A DNA stretch of 64,000 nucleotides, from assembly GCA_965112735.1 (NCBI GenBank), contig OZ218954.1, forward strand, positions 2,356,001 to 2,420,000, written 5' to 3'. The DNA comes from Phaeosaccion multiseriatum. Lineage: Eukaryota; Ochrophyta, other classes. Positions 52,847 to 64,000 of this stretch are shown in pieces (within the stretch, counting starts at the first letter, position 1; each line of letters starts with the position of its first letter). A program made the translations under genes and the position numbers. The notes under the pieces were generated by a model. That model was not told the DNA's origin and ran no database searches. It saw only the letters and a list, made by a program, of their open reading frames with translations.

Positions 52847-53719
52847 ATCAGCCGACCAAACGAGGGCAATGTGCAGGAAGCTTGAACAGCAGTCGGGGGC
52901 GGCCAGGGAGGATGCTATGAGGGCCAAAAGGAGCAATCAGACAGGCGTGGCCTTGGCCCACCTTCGACGACACAAGATGTACAGCCGGGCCCTGGAGCAA
53001 CGACTGGGAGGGTTGCACAGTATTGAGGCGGTACTCGGCCAGGTGAGTTGAGTTCGTCTCGTGCAGTCCTCCTTCCTGAGAGTTGGCTGTGCTTCGGTCT
53101 TACTGTGACTGTTCCGAAAGTCTCCTCCCCCCACTTGGAATGTTTCGCCACGTCTTTGCTGAAATGCTTCCTTCTTATGGTGCTGCTGCCGCTGCTCGTA
53201 CCCATCGTACCACCTAAACTTGGTCTTCCACGAACCCCCTTCACTTGCCTGCAGCTTGAGAGCTTGGAACTGAGTAAAGCCATCCTTGGCGCCCAAGAAA
53301 AGTCTGTCAATCTCCTCAAGAGCTTCCGTGAGAAGCATGACTTGAACATCGAGCGCGTTGACGATGCTATCAATGCCCTGTCGGAGGAAATGGAAATCTC
53401 GGAGGGTGTATCAAACGCCATCGCCGGCATGGGAGCTGCCGTCGCAGGTCAGAGCAGTGGTGTGGGGGGCGACGACGACGCAGCGCTGGAGGCAGAACTG
53501 GCGGCCTTGATGCGACAAGAAAGTGACGCTTGCAACTCTGAAGACGGTGTGCAAGAGGACACAGCTGTGCCATTGGCTGTTGTACCAACGGTTTCGGATG
53601 CCCAGGAGATGGAAAGTCTTTCAGCACGCCTGGAGGCGACCGCGGTTCAGGACGACGGAGCAGATTCCGTAGTAGGCGCTCCGACTGCTGCTCGAGTGGC
53701 CATTGCAGCGACGTGGTGA
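51711..53719 (+). CDS. CHMP7: CHMP7-like ESCRT-III protein
   Basis: Four exons (51711-51805, 51896-52665, 52852-53042, 53255-53719) give 506 aa. CHMP7 recruits ESCRT-III to the nuclear envelope and ER. The N-terminal half has the CHMP7 pattern of a WDDDD motif near the start (PLQARWDDDDSVHYLF), VEEK-like winged-helix segments (VLEILVREGVLLLVGD, VVERVGAVLVDYCKANVR, DVDLLVAYMVLEGLAVRDGN) and a Snf7 domain in the C-terminal half: TRAMCRKLEQQSGAAREDAM, LAHLRRHKMYSRALEQRLGG, SVNLLKSFREKHDLNIERVD and ALSEEMEISEGVSNAI. The acidic C-terminus may hold a MIM-like segment. Intron 2 (186 nt) is open and in frame, and contains a CTG run that would read as polyleucine if retained. Confidence 0.88.
52788..52844. 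repeat. (CTG)19 repeat in CHMP7 intron 2
   Basis: Nineteen uninterrupted CTG triplets lie six to seven bases before the 3' splice site, where a polypyrimidine tract would normally be. Confidence 0.95.
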
Positions 53720-54266
53720 CGCTGAGCCCCTCTCCCCCACAGGCTACATACACCAAGCATGTAGTCGGTCCCTACCCTCTAAAGATGCCTTTGACTGCTG
53801 GAGCGAAGGAGCGCACAGAGTTGCGACTAGCGAAAGGGACCGATTTTTATGGTCGCACGGCACTAAGAGAGCGGGAGGGAGAGAGTGCAAGTCAGCGGAG
53901 GTAGAGGGATTGGATTGGACTGGACAGGAAACCTTGGTGAGGTGGAACAAAAACACAAGTGCTTCGGCCGCACAAAAACAAGGAGTTCAGTGACAAATTA
54001 GGCACGCCCCGTCACCGAAGGGTCCATTCTTTCCAGCTGAGAATCGACGCTATTTCGGAGGACGGTGCTTGGGGCTGCTGGGGCCCGAGACGCGGAAGCG
54101 AGCATTCTTTGATTCTTAGTGCGATGTACTCGATCGGACGTGCTACCTGCATCTTCTCCCGTAGCATGCTGCTTGCCCATACGGGTCCGGTAGTTGGTAG
54201 CAAGCCGCTTGATGCCGGCGGTGGCGGGTAGCACACCGCCAGATAGTGTACCCCCGTCCGGCACGG
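53720..54266. other. convergent spacer containing a dispersed repeat
   Basis: Between CHMP7 and agmatine deiminase. The left part is probably CHMP7 3' UTR. The right part (about 54165-54266) joins the GC-rich dispersed repeat that continues into the agmatine deiminase tail. No gene is supported. Confidence 0.55.
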
Positions 54267-55739
<1,473 letters not shown>

Positions 55740-55998
55740 TACTACGAAGTATTACAGAAAGTATGAAGAGGGGAAGAGGGGAAGAAGATGAGTTACAAGT
55801 GTGGAGAAGGGGGAAGAAGGAGAAGAAAAAAAGGGGAGAATATATTAACCTGTGCAATCTATGGTTGTCTAAAAGGGGAGAAGTAAGTGTGTTGGTAGTA
55901 CACGATGGCAGTGGATGCTCGATCCTCACCCAGAACTGTCCGATTCCTGAAGTTGAAAGTGGAAAGCCCTGCCAAGGAGAACAAAGGAGGAGGCGAAT
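55740..55998. promoter_or_regulatory. divergent promoter region (agmatine deiminase / C2 protein)
   Basis: A 259-bp gap between two outward-facing starts, with a purine-rich GAAGAAGGAGAAGAAAA block near 55810-55835. No further element is recognised. Confidence 0.5.
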
Positions 55999-57148
55999 AT
56001 GCCTGGCCCAGGAGGGCATGACCCCCGGCCGCACGGTGGGATGGGGGGGATGGGCGGGGGAGGCTTTGGAGGAGGCCGCATGATGGTGCCCACTGCAGGG
56101 AGATTCCAACCAAACCCCAATCCGCTTCAAGTGGCTGGCCAGCAAACACTCGTCGTGACAGTGCACAAGTGCACACAGCTAAAATCTACCCAGCTCCTTG
56201 GCAAACAAGACCCGTATGTGAGGGTAACCCTGTACCGAGGGCAGCAGCGCGTGGCTCAAATCAAGACACAGACCCATACGGTACGAGGAGTGGCTGTTTG
56301 TGTTGACAGGGGGGAGAGGGGGTTGTCTTGTGTTCTTGTGTTTGCTTCAACTTCTTAATATCTTCTCTCTTTCTCTCTCTATCTCTTTCTCTGTCTCTCC
56401 CTTTCTTTCATTCTTTCTTTCCTTCTTTCTCTCTTTCTCTGTCTTTTCTGATCTGTTGTACATCTCAGAATGGAGGAAGGAATCCATCGTTTGAAGACCG
56501 GGGCGCGATCATGAACTTTGTGCTCCCAGATGGGACGTCGCTTGGGGAACTGAGCCTTGTGTTTGACGTCTTCAATGCAAACATGGTGTCAGACGATATG
56601 ATAGGTTCGACCGGCAGAATGCAGCTCGATCCAAGTACCCTTGGAGGACAAGCTGCAGAGTGGAGAGTACAAACTGGCGGGACCATTCAGGTACGAGAGA
56701 GAGAGAGCAAGTTCATGCGATCGGATGCCCCGAGACCAAGGAGCTATTCAAGCGCTGAACTTTTGGCCAGTCTTCAAACCTCTTCCAATCCCCTCTCGTC
56801 TGGGACGCCCATCCTTTCGTGTATTGTGCCTCTACCCTCACAGGTTGATTTCCAGCTCCAAGGGGCGACCAGGCCGCAAGCCCCTCAGGTAGCCTACGGT
56901 GTCCCCTCTCAGCTACAAGGGGCGGTCCCGGCTCAGCCTGTTCCTTCTGAGGCGCTGCTGGGTGCTCAGTATGGTATGCAGCAGCCATACGCACAATCAC
57001 AGTACGTCAGCCCGGAGCAAGTCGACCCCACGCTTCAACCAGTTCATGGGGTGCCGCTCGCTGTTGCCGAGCCGGTGGGCAATGAGCCCCCACCCCCTGG
57101 CTACACACCGCCTGCCGATCCTGCTGCCTTCGGCCTCCCACCCGCAGG

Positions 57149-57179
<31 letters not shown>

Positions 57180-57212
57180 GGCACAAAGTATAGTGCAGCG
57201 AACCCGTTTTGA
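55999..57212 (+). CDS. C2-domain protein with Pro/Gln-rich tail
   Basis: Three exons (55999-56280, 56469-56690, 56844-57212) give 290 aa. After a Gly/Met-rich start (GGMGGMGGGGFGGGRMM) a C2 domain is visible: LVVTVHKCTQLKSTQLLGKQ, DPYVRVTLYRGQ, then across the intron NGGRNPSFEDRGAIMNFVLP, LGELSLVFDVFN and ANMVSDDMIGSTGRMQL. The DPYV and N-P-x-F/W motifs are typical, with Asp residues that could bind calcium, so phospholipid binding is likely. The tail is rich in Pro, Gln and Val and includes a CAG-encoded Q9 run ([12 protein letters not shown]) that may vary in length, ending TKYSAANPF; NPF is an EH-domain-binding tripeptide, which hints at endocytic trafficking. That last point is inference from a short motif. 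Confidence 0.8.
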
Positions 57213-57283
57213 CTCGACAGGATCGAACAGGAGGGAGGCATGATAAGTATGTAAAGCAGATGTAAAGGTTCAAAGGTTCAGAG

Positions 57284-57506
57284 TCGACCCCTGATACACT
57301 ATCCGCTATCGCCGGCGCAGCCGGCACGCTATCCGCTATCGCCGGCGCCAGCCGGGGGGGGGGGGGTTGTGCTATCCGCCAGCCGGCGCGCTATCCGCTA
57401 TCGGCCGGCGCCAGCCGGCACGCTATCCGCTATCGCCGGCGCCAGCCGGCGCGCTATCCGCTATCGCCGGGGCCCGATAGCGCGCTATCGAGAATGTGGC
57501 GATAGT
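57284..57506. repeat. GC-rich dispersed repeat, left copy (plus orientation)
   Basis: Begins GTCGACCCCTGATA and consists of repeated CTATCCGCTATCGCCGGCG and CCAGCCGG words around a poly-G tract (about 57354-57366), ending near GCGCTATCGAGAATG. The same start, poly-G and end words appear in reverse complement at 62155-62404. Confidence 0.8.
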
Positions 57507-57681
57507 AAAAAGGGGGAGAGAGGAAGCCAAAGCGGTGAAGGAAATTGAAACTTCAACTTCCTTCTCCTTCCCCTTTCCCTTTCCTCACAGCAACTTGCTC
57601 TCCTAATCCAATAACCCATAGGCAATTCCATCCTTCTCCCCCCATACTCCATGTAGACCTCCTCCCCATAGAACGTGTACC

Positions 57682-60600
57682 ATGGAAGGCTGCTACAAGC
57701 ACAGGAGGCTTTATTTGGTGAGCCACACGCATATTCAACGACTGCCCCTCAGTTCGTCTTCCCTACAATCCACCAAGTGCTTGGTCCTTTTGGATCCCCC
57801 GTTCAATGCTTTCGCATGGATCGGGAAATGCTCGACACGTCTTGGTGAGTGAGGGAATATATCGGGAAGGAAATCTTTTGCTGTGTCTTGTAACCGACCT
57901 CCCCATTCCTCGGTCTGGCTCCTCGTCGCTCCTCGTCTCGGTCTCTGGCCTGCGTTTCCGGTCTCCTCTTTGCAGATCGGATTTCGGCAGAGCGGGTTGC
58001 GAAGATGGCAGTGCACAAGGACATGCGGGCGGCAAGCGGTAGTAGCGGCGGCAGCAGTGGAGGCCATCAAGTGATGGTGATCGACGAGAACAGTTGCAAG
58101 AGCTCGGAGCACAGCTCCGAAGTGGTGGCATTCTTAGACCTCATGAAGGCGGCGGACACGGAGGGTAGTGCTGGGGATAGTGGTTGTGGTGATGACGATC
58201 CAGGACACTTGCGGCTCCACAGAGTGCACGTGGACGTTTCGCGAGGCGCGGAGTCCACCAAATGTGAAGCGACAGTGGAGTTGGAGCTGCTGGAAAGCAC
58301 CACTTCTCTACGAGAGAGGTTGGACAGCGCGTCCCTCTCGCAGGCCTTAACTCTCCTGGAGGTCGGAGGGGGCGTGCCCGAGGCCTTCTTGTATATAGGA
58401 TTGGGATCGGATGATGAGCGGGCACACGATGTTGCCATTCAGTTTCTGCGAGAGAGTGGTGGAGGGATGACGAGGGAGAATAGACCGGACGTACTGGTGG
58501 TGCGCCATGGCCAGGAGCCGGTGGTATTTACCGAGCGCTTCGTAACCTCCGGGCCTGCGGGGAACTGGCTCGGCTCTTCGGGGAGGAAGTTCTCGCAGGT
58601 CTCCTCTTTCCGCCGAACAACATCGCAGCGGACGTCTCCTGCTGTGGACGTTGACGACATACTGCAGGATATTGGAGTGGAAGGAAATTGGTTGAAGGAG
58701 GATGGGAACGACAAGAGGAGTCCCACCCAGGAGGCGCTTGAGAGGGATGTGGAGGCACTCTTTTGCGTGGATGAGGCACCACAGAACACGCCTTGGCTGC
58801 AGCTGCACAATGTCGGAGACGACAAGGTGGAGACCATTTCACTGCAAGAAGCCTCGGTATGCGCATCGTGTGAAGAGTCGAGCGTGCGGGTGTGGCGCGT
58901 GGGGCGCGACGAGCGCTATCTGTTGACGGAGGTGCCTGAGGCACGACTCGGAGTCTTTACCTCGGAAGACGCCTACGCCATTTTCTGCAAGTATGCGACT
59001 TCGGCACCAGGGGAAAGGGGTGCCAAGCACGGGGGCGCAGAAGGTGCGAGTAAGGCTATATCTTCGGAGGGGTCCGAGGCGCTGCCGCAAGTCCTCTATC
59101 TTTGGCTGGGCAGGGACACGACAGACGACTTGAAGCTAGCGGCCCGTATGCAGGTCGAGGGACTCGTAGAGGATCTAGGTATTGCAACGGGCGGGAGCAG
59201 CAACACTCGCTTGTTGGAAGTGGAGCAAGGTAAAGAGAGCGCCCTCCTATTGGCCACCTTCATGGCGCAGTCCCCTCCGGCGCCCTTCGTTATTCTCAAC
59301 GGATCGGCGCAGCCACGGGATAAGGCGCGGCAGAAAGGAAGTGCAACCGCTACCGAGGTGCATTTTGACCCGCCTGCACGCGTGCTGGAGCTGAACCAGA
59401 ACGAGGTATTCCCGGATAGCCATGCAGTCATGGCGGCTGAGATTTCGCTGGAGGAGGGAGAGGGGGCCAGGCGCTTCATCCAAGGCTCCGGAAAGAGTTT
59501 CATCATCCTAGAAAATCCCGTGGCCAGTCGGCAAGTGTGCAAGTGTGCCCATGTATGGCATCAGGCAGGGGAGAGTCCAGCCGTGGAGGCCATGGGTATT
59601 GCTCTCTGCCGGGATTTGTCCAAGTTGTTTTTACCGACAGCTGCGATCAACCCTTCGCGCCAAACCCAGAGCAGAATGAAAAGAGACCGGAAGAAGAAGG
59701 TAAGTGGGGGGGGGGGGGATTGGGGGCTTGGGGGAGAGAATTGATGCGTTTGACAAAGGAAGCTGAAGCACCGTTGCTTTGCTCTCCTACGTTGCTCTCC
59801 TGCCGTGCAGAAGGGCATGGGAGATATGCTCATGCGGGGTGTCATTCAGCACATTACACCCCAGTGGATGGCTTCGGATGATCTTTGGCAGTGTTTGGGT
59901 GTCTCCATCACCTCTACACTACAGAAAGGGTGGGACGACGAGGAGATTAAACAAGAGACTGCAACCACCACCGACGATGGTGGGACTGATATCGAGAGGC
60001 GGCCTCCTCGCCTGTTTCTCATTTATCACGAGTCCCAACGGTGTATTGACGAGGCAGGCGCGGGGGGCGCTTTTGGTCAGACCGACCTCACTCAAGAAGG
60101 AGCAGTGTGCTGCTTGGACGGGGGCCGCGACCAGCTCTTCCTCTGGACAGGACTGAACGCCGCTCCGACGGAGCAGCACATGAATCTTGCACGTAAGGCC
60201 GCAGACTCATACTCCTCCAACTTACGGAAGAGGGGCTTGGTCCGCGAAGATGCTCCGCTAACGGTGGAAACAGTCAGAGCGGGGTGTGAGCCCCTCCCCT
60301 TTAAAGTGATCTTTCGTGGATGGAAGGACTTTTCGCTCTGGACGACCCAGTCTTTTGCGACTGCCGTAGCCACCCCAGAACCGTCAAGTCCCCTCCTGTC
60401 ATCCCCGGGTAGCGGTGCGGCGACGGCGACTTGTGGAGCAGCCGGGGGGGGGGTGGCAGAAGGAGATTTACCGCTGTGGCCTGTGGATTCTGAACAAGGC
60501 CCAGCCCCAACCGCCAGTGCCTCAGGGAGGACTTGCATCACCAGGTCACTAGAACCTTTGGCATCCGCTTCTGACTTGCCGGAGCAGGAGCAGCAGACCC

Positions 60601-62044
60601 TGCAGGGCATCACCCAGTCGGCTTCAAGCATGTTCTATACTAGTCCATGGCGCTTGTCCCTCGCCCCACAGCCGAAGATCAGGTACGAGTGGCTTGTTTT
60701 TTTTTGTTTTTTTTTTTCTCTCTGTCTTACTGCACTTACTACTTGTGGCAGACAAACTCAACCCACGATAACCCCATACACCCTTCATTTCGCGTCGTCA
60801 GAGCTTCCGTGTCCCCGGGTGCTGGGCCTTGGAGGGACGATGGTCTCAGTACCACAGCCGACAAGGCAGAGGGCGGAGAGCGCTTCCTCGACCTGTCGTC
60901 TGACTCTGGCGATAGTGTGGACAGCTTAGATGCGGATCTGTGCCTAGGCACATTGGACGAAGGAGACGAAGCAGACGCGGACATGCACACTGTTGCTGCT
61001 GCTGCGGCTGCTGGCGGGACTGCTACACACGAGAGAATGAAGGCAGGGGGGGGCAGGGGAGACGGCGAACATTTCAGGAAGAGTGTGGTCGATCTCGCCC
61101 AGCGGAAGGTGGTGAAGAAGATGAGTCAGGTGAGCGGTAAGACTCAGGGAGGTCCATTGAGTGGCGCCGACTGAATGACCCTTTTCTTAAACATGCCCCT
61201 TCGTCTTTTGCGGCAGACTATGCGTCAGCGCACGCGCAAAGGCGTCAACTTTGCCCCGGCTCGGCCGAGCCTGGCTGCCATACCGCGCGGGCACGTGAGC
61301 ACCCAGTCCAAGCGCTTTGCCAGCTTGGGAAGAAATGACGGGCAAGGACGAGACACTTCCTCAGTGAATACGGAGGACGCACTGAGCGATTCCGCTGAGG
61401 CTGCTAGCGCTCCCAAAACCTCGGGAGGGCCGTCCTCTCCGCCGGAGCAGCGCCCTTTGGAGGAGGGCGACGATTTGGGAGAAGGAGGACGAGGTGCCAA
61501 ATCTATGGACACAGCTTTGAAGGCAGGCTTTGACATCCACGCTGCCGTGCTCTGTGCCAGGCAAGAAGCAGACGGCGCAACTCGCCGAAAGTCGCGTGCC
61601 AGTGTCGCCATGGCGCGAGCCATGAACAGCGCGCTCCTGGCGCAAGCAGTCAATTTGGAGGAGCCGGAGAGCATCCACAGCGAGGACAGCCGGGAGCGGA
61701 TCGCGAGGAGACACACCCAACTCAACCCCGCGGGGCGCGAGAGCGTCTTGGAGCAGCAGCACTCTGGGGACAACCCCGGCGCGCCGAATAGCAAAGCAGA
61801 GGGGGGGAGAAGGCAAATCGAGGGGCTGCCGAACGACGAAAAAGGTCGCGAGCAGCAGACGCGCCCGCTCCCGCTTAGCAGTCAGCCTCTGACGTCGCTG
61901 GTGGAGGAAGAAACTGGTGCCGAGCATGAGCAGCAGCGGCAGCACATTGACGAGGTGGAGCCCTGTCCCATGGGCAAGGAGCAGCCCTTCAGCGGCTGGG
62001 GAGCGTGGGTCCCGACCATTTACAAACACACCACGTGGAGATAA
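57682..62044 (+). CDS. gelsolin/villin-superfamily actin-binding protein
   Basis: Five exons (57682-57844, 57976-59699, 59811-60682, 60802-61129, 61217-62044) give 1304 aa. The small first exon was added because it completes a gelsolin repeat: QRLPLSSSSLQSTKCLVLLD, PPFNAFAWIGKCSTRLDRIS, AERVAKMA. Further repeats: PEAFLYIGLGSDDERAHDVA; RVWRVGRDERYLLTEVPEAR with LGVFTSEDAYAIFCKY and VLYLWLGRDTTDDLKLAARM, EVEQGKESALLLATF; ARVLELNQNEVFPDSHAVMA; and DLTQEGAVCCLDGGRDQLFL, WTGLNAAPTEQHMNLARKAA, LPFKVIFRGWKDF. So at least five gelsolin-like domains are present, with variable linkers. The last 400 residues are low-complexity and acidic or basic by turns. Such proteins cap or sever actin filaments under calcium control; key calcium ligands were not checked residue by residue. 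No villin headpiece is seen at the C-terminus (ends GWGAWVPTIYKHTTWR). Confidence 0.82.
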
Positions 62045-62154
62045 AGTCAACTTCTTTCCATTTTTGAGGCTTTGTACTTACCTCGCACCCAATCACCACT
62101 CCCTCACACTCCTCATGATCCTCACGCACACCCTCGCACGAAACGTGGCCGAAA

Positions 62155-62404
62155 GTTCGACCACTGACGTGCTATCGACCACAGTCTCGATAGCATGATA
62201 GCAGATAGCACGCCCCCAACAACCCCCCCCCCCCCCCAAAGGCCGGCTGACGTTGGCGATAGCAGATAGCACGCCGGCTGACGACGTTGACGACAGCAGA
62301 TAGCACGCCGGCTGACGTTGGCGATAGCAAATAGCTGACGTTGGCGATAGCAAATAGCACGCCGGCTGGCGCCGGCGATGCAGGTAGCACGTCAGGGGTC
62401 GAGA
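62155..62404. repeat. GC-rich dispersed repeat, right copy (minus orientation)
   Basis: Contains GATAGCAGATAGCACGCCGG and GGCTGACGTTGGCGATAGC words, a poly-C tract (62223-62238) and ends CACGTCAGGGGTCGA. Read on the other strand it matches the left copy in start, homopolymer and end. Confidence 0.8.
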
Positions 62405-62420
62405 AAAGGGAGAGAAAAAA

Positions 62421-62612
<192 letters not shown>

Positions 62613-62772
62613 CCCGCCCACAAATACAAACTCATTTTTTTCGGACATTCGATAGGTATCTTTTTCTCATCTTCCCGACGACCCTCTTCTTCTGCCGATG
62701 CCTGGTACGTCTATGGCCAAGGACGAGTGAAAGCCTGCCATCTCCTTGCCGTTGTTTGTTTACCCTGACGGT

Positions 62773-64000
62773 ATGAGCCCTTCCGTATCAGCAGCGATAT
62801 ACGACACGCCCCAATGGGCCGACCTCCGCGGCCATGTGGCCGAGGTGAAAGGCACACACCTCAGAGACCTCATGGCCGACGGAGAGCGCTGTGCGGCCTT
62901 GACGGCGAGGCACGGAGACATCCTGCTGGATTACTCCAGGCAGCGAGTCACTGGCGGGACTCTGGTGAGAAAATGAAGGACTGGGAGCGTACAAAACGAG
63001 GTGTGCTCACATGATCGTTGCGTGGTACAGGACAGACTGTTTAGCCTCGCGGAGGCCGCCGGACTGGAGAAGAAGCGTGCCGACATGTTCTCTGGGCAGA
63101 AGATCAACTCCACGGAGAACCGAGCAGTGTTTCACATGGCGCTGAGGGCTCCGAGGGAGGCCACCATGTGTATCGACGGCGAGAACGTCGTCCCTTCCGT
63201 GTACGAGGTGCGCTTGTTTGCTGCGCGCGAATGACGTTCAGTCAGAGGATGCAGCTTCGACTAAACGGTTCCTCTCCTTTCCGACGCCCCCCAGACCCTG
63301 GACAAGATAAGCGACTTCGCCTCTCGCATGAGAAATGGGGAATTCACGGGTGCGACGGGAAAGCCTCTCAAGAACGTCATCTCTGTCGGGATTGGGGGCT
63401 CCTACCTCGGCCCGGAGTTCGTCTATGAGGCGCTCAGGACGGATGAGGAGGTAAGGATCGTGGGAATTGTTTTTCTGAGAGAGGTCGCTTTGTCCTGAAA
63501 CAATTGTGTCTCCCTTTGAAGGCTGCGACTGCCGCCTCAGGCCGTCGCCTGCGATTTTTGGCCAACGTCGATCCCCTCGACGTGGCGAGGGCGACAGAGG
63601 GCCTGGATCCCGAAGAGACGCTGGTGGTGGTTGTGTCCAAGACGTTTACCACCGCGGAGACGATGCTGAATGCTCGTACCCTCAAGAACTGGCTGCAGAC
63701 GAAGCTGGAGGTATGTAAGAGCCCGGAGGGCCGGAGCGAAGGCGGAGTGAGTGAGTGAGTGGGATAGGAGAGCGAGGAAGTTTGTGTGTTTTTTGTCCCT
63801 TACCCCAACTTTGAACCATTGATCGTGCAGGGTATGGCTGCTCCCGAGACCATTTCCAGGCACCACATTGTGGCGGTATCGACCAGCATAGAAAAGTGCC
63901 AGGCCTTTGGGGTGGACGCAAGCAATATATTCGGGTTCTGGGACTGGGTGGGAGGGCGCTATTCCGTCTGCTCCGCCGTCGGTGTGTTCCCTCTGGCCCT
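62773..64000 (+). CDS. GPI: glucose-6-phosphate isomerase (3' end beyond window)
   Basis: Five exons are visible (62773-62964, 63031-63207, 63295-63450, 63522-63710, 63831 onward to the window end), all in phase 0. The enzyme interconverts glucose-6-phosphate and fructose-6-phosphate. Motifs: [132 protein letters not shown] and the signature [20 protein letters not shown]. About 295 residues of a usual 550-600 are present. There is no long leader before [15 protein letters not shown], so this looks like the cytosolic form; an upstream ATG (MPLFVYPDG) lies in the same frame nine codons earlier. Confidence 0.97.

Noticed and set aside
57284-57506. Transcription terminator or attachment site
   Set aside because: Multiple CCGG/GATAGC words and a matching inverted copy 5 kb away fit a dispersed repeat better.

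Overview
This window is nuclear DNA from a GC-rich eukaryotic microbe. Almost every recognisable gene is split by short GT-AG introns (about 50-300 bp), genes lie on both strands with small gaps, and products such as importin-beta, a cyclin, NSUN2, CHMP7, gelsolin and AP2/PHD proteins are eukaryotic. Two proteins begin with a hydrophobic signal peptide where a secondary-plastid alga would place an ER-type leader, one ending in an aromatic cleavage-site context (AFA|YQP). An AP2 domain, ArgJ and agmatine deiminase also fit an alga. A stramenopile microalga such as a eustigmatophyte is my best inference; the sequence alone does not prove it. Many apparent long reading frames are shadows, so gene models were built by joining exons that keep frame and family motifs.

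Layout, left to right: a possible 3' tail of an upstream gene; an unrecognised minus-strand gene; argJ (-); a cyclin (+); a 917-aa type I membrane protein with TIG-like repeats and Cys-rich DG motifs (-); a two-domain glyoxalase I (+); an AP2 plus PHD finger protein (-); a double ATP-grasp ligase (+); an NSUN2-type RNA cytosine methyltransferase with a leader peptide (+); a GCC2/GCC3-type Cys-rich secreted protein (-); a divergent sulfotransferase (+); importin-beta with 18 exons (+); a 1.9 kb region without a clear gene; succinyl-CoA ligase alpha (+); a TPR/DnaJ protein (-); a 1101-aa protein with weak EF-hand-like segments (+); a two-domain fluoride channel (-); a coiled-coil protein (-); CHMP7 (+); agmatine deiminase (-); a C2-domain protein (+); a gelsolin/villin-like protein (+); and the 5' two thirds of glucose-6-phosphate isomerase (+), cut by the window end.

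The genes do not form an operon-like system. Several pairs are divergent with short shared promoters (argJ/cyclin, TIG protein/glyoxalase, GCC protein/sulfotransferase, DnaJ/EF-hand-like, coiled coil/CHMP7, agmatine deiminase/C2). Metabolic links are only general: argJ (arginine and ornithine) and agmatine deiminase (polyamines), and succinyl-CoA ligase and phosphoglucose isomerase in central carbon metabolism.

The most notable items are the double ATP-grasp gene, whose two halves share a roughly 95 percent identical ungapped DNA core; a GC-rich dispersed repeat in inverted copies on either side of the gelsolin gene; and many micro- and minisatellites placed directly beside splice sites. No tRNA, rRNA, CRISPR array or intact transposon was seen.
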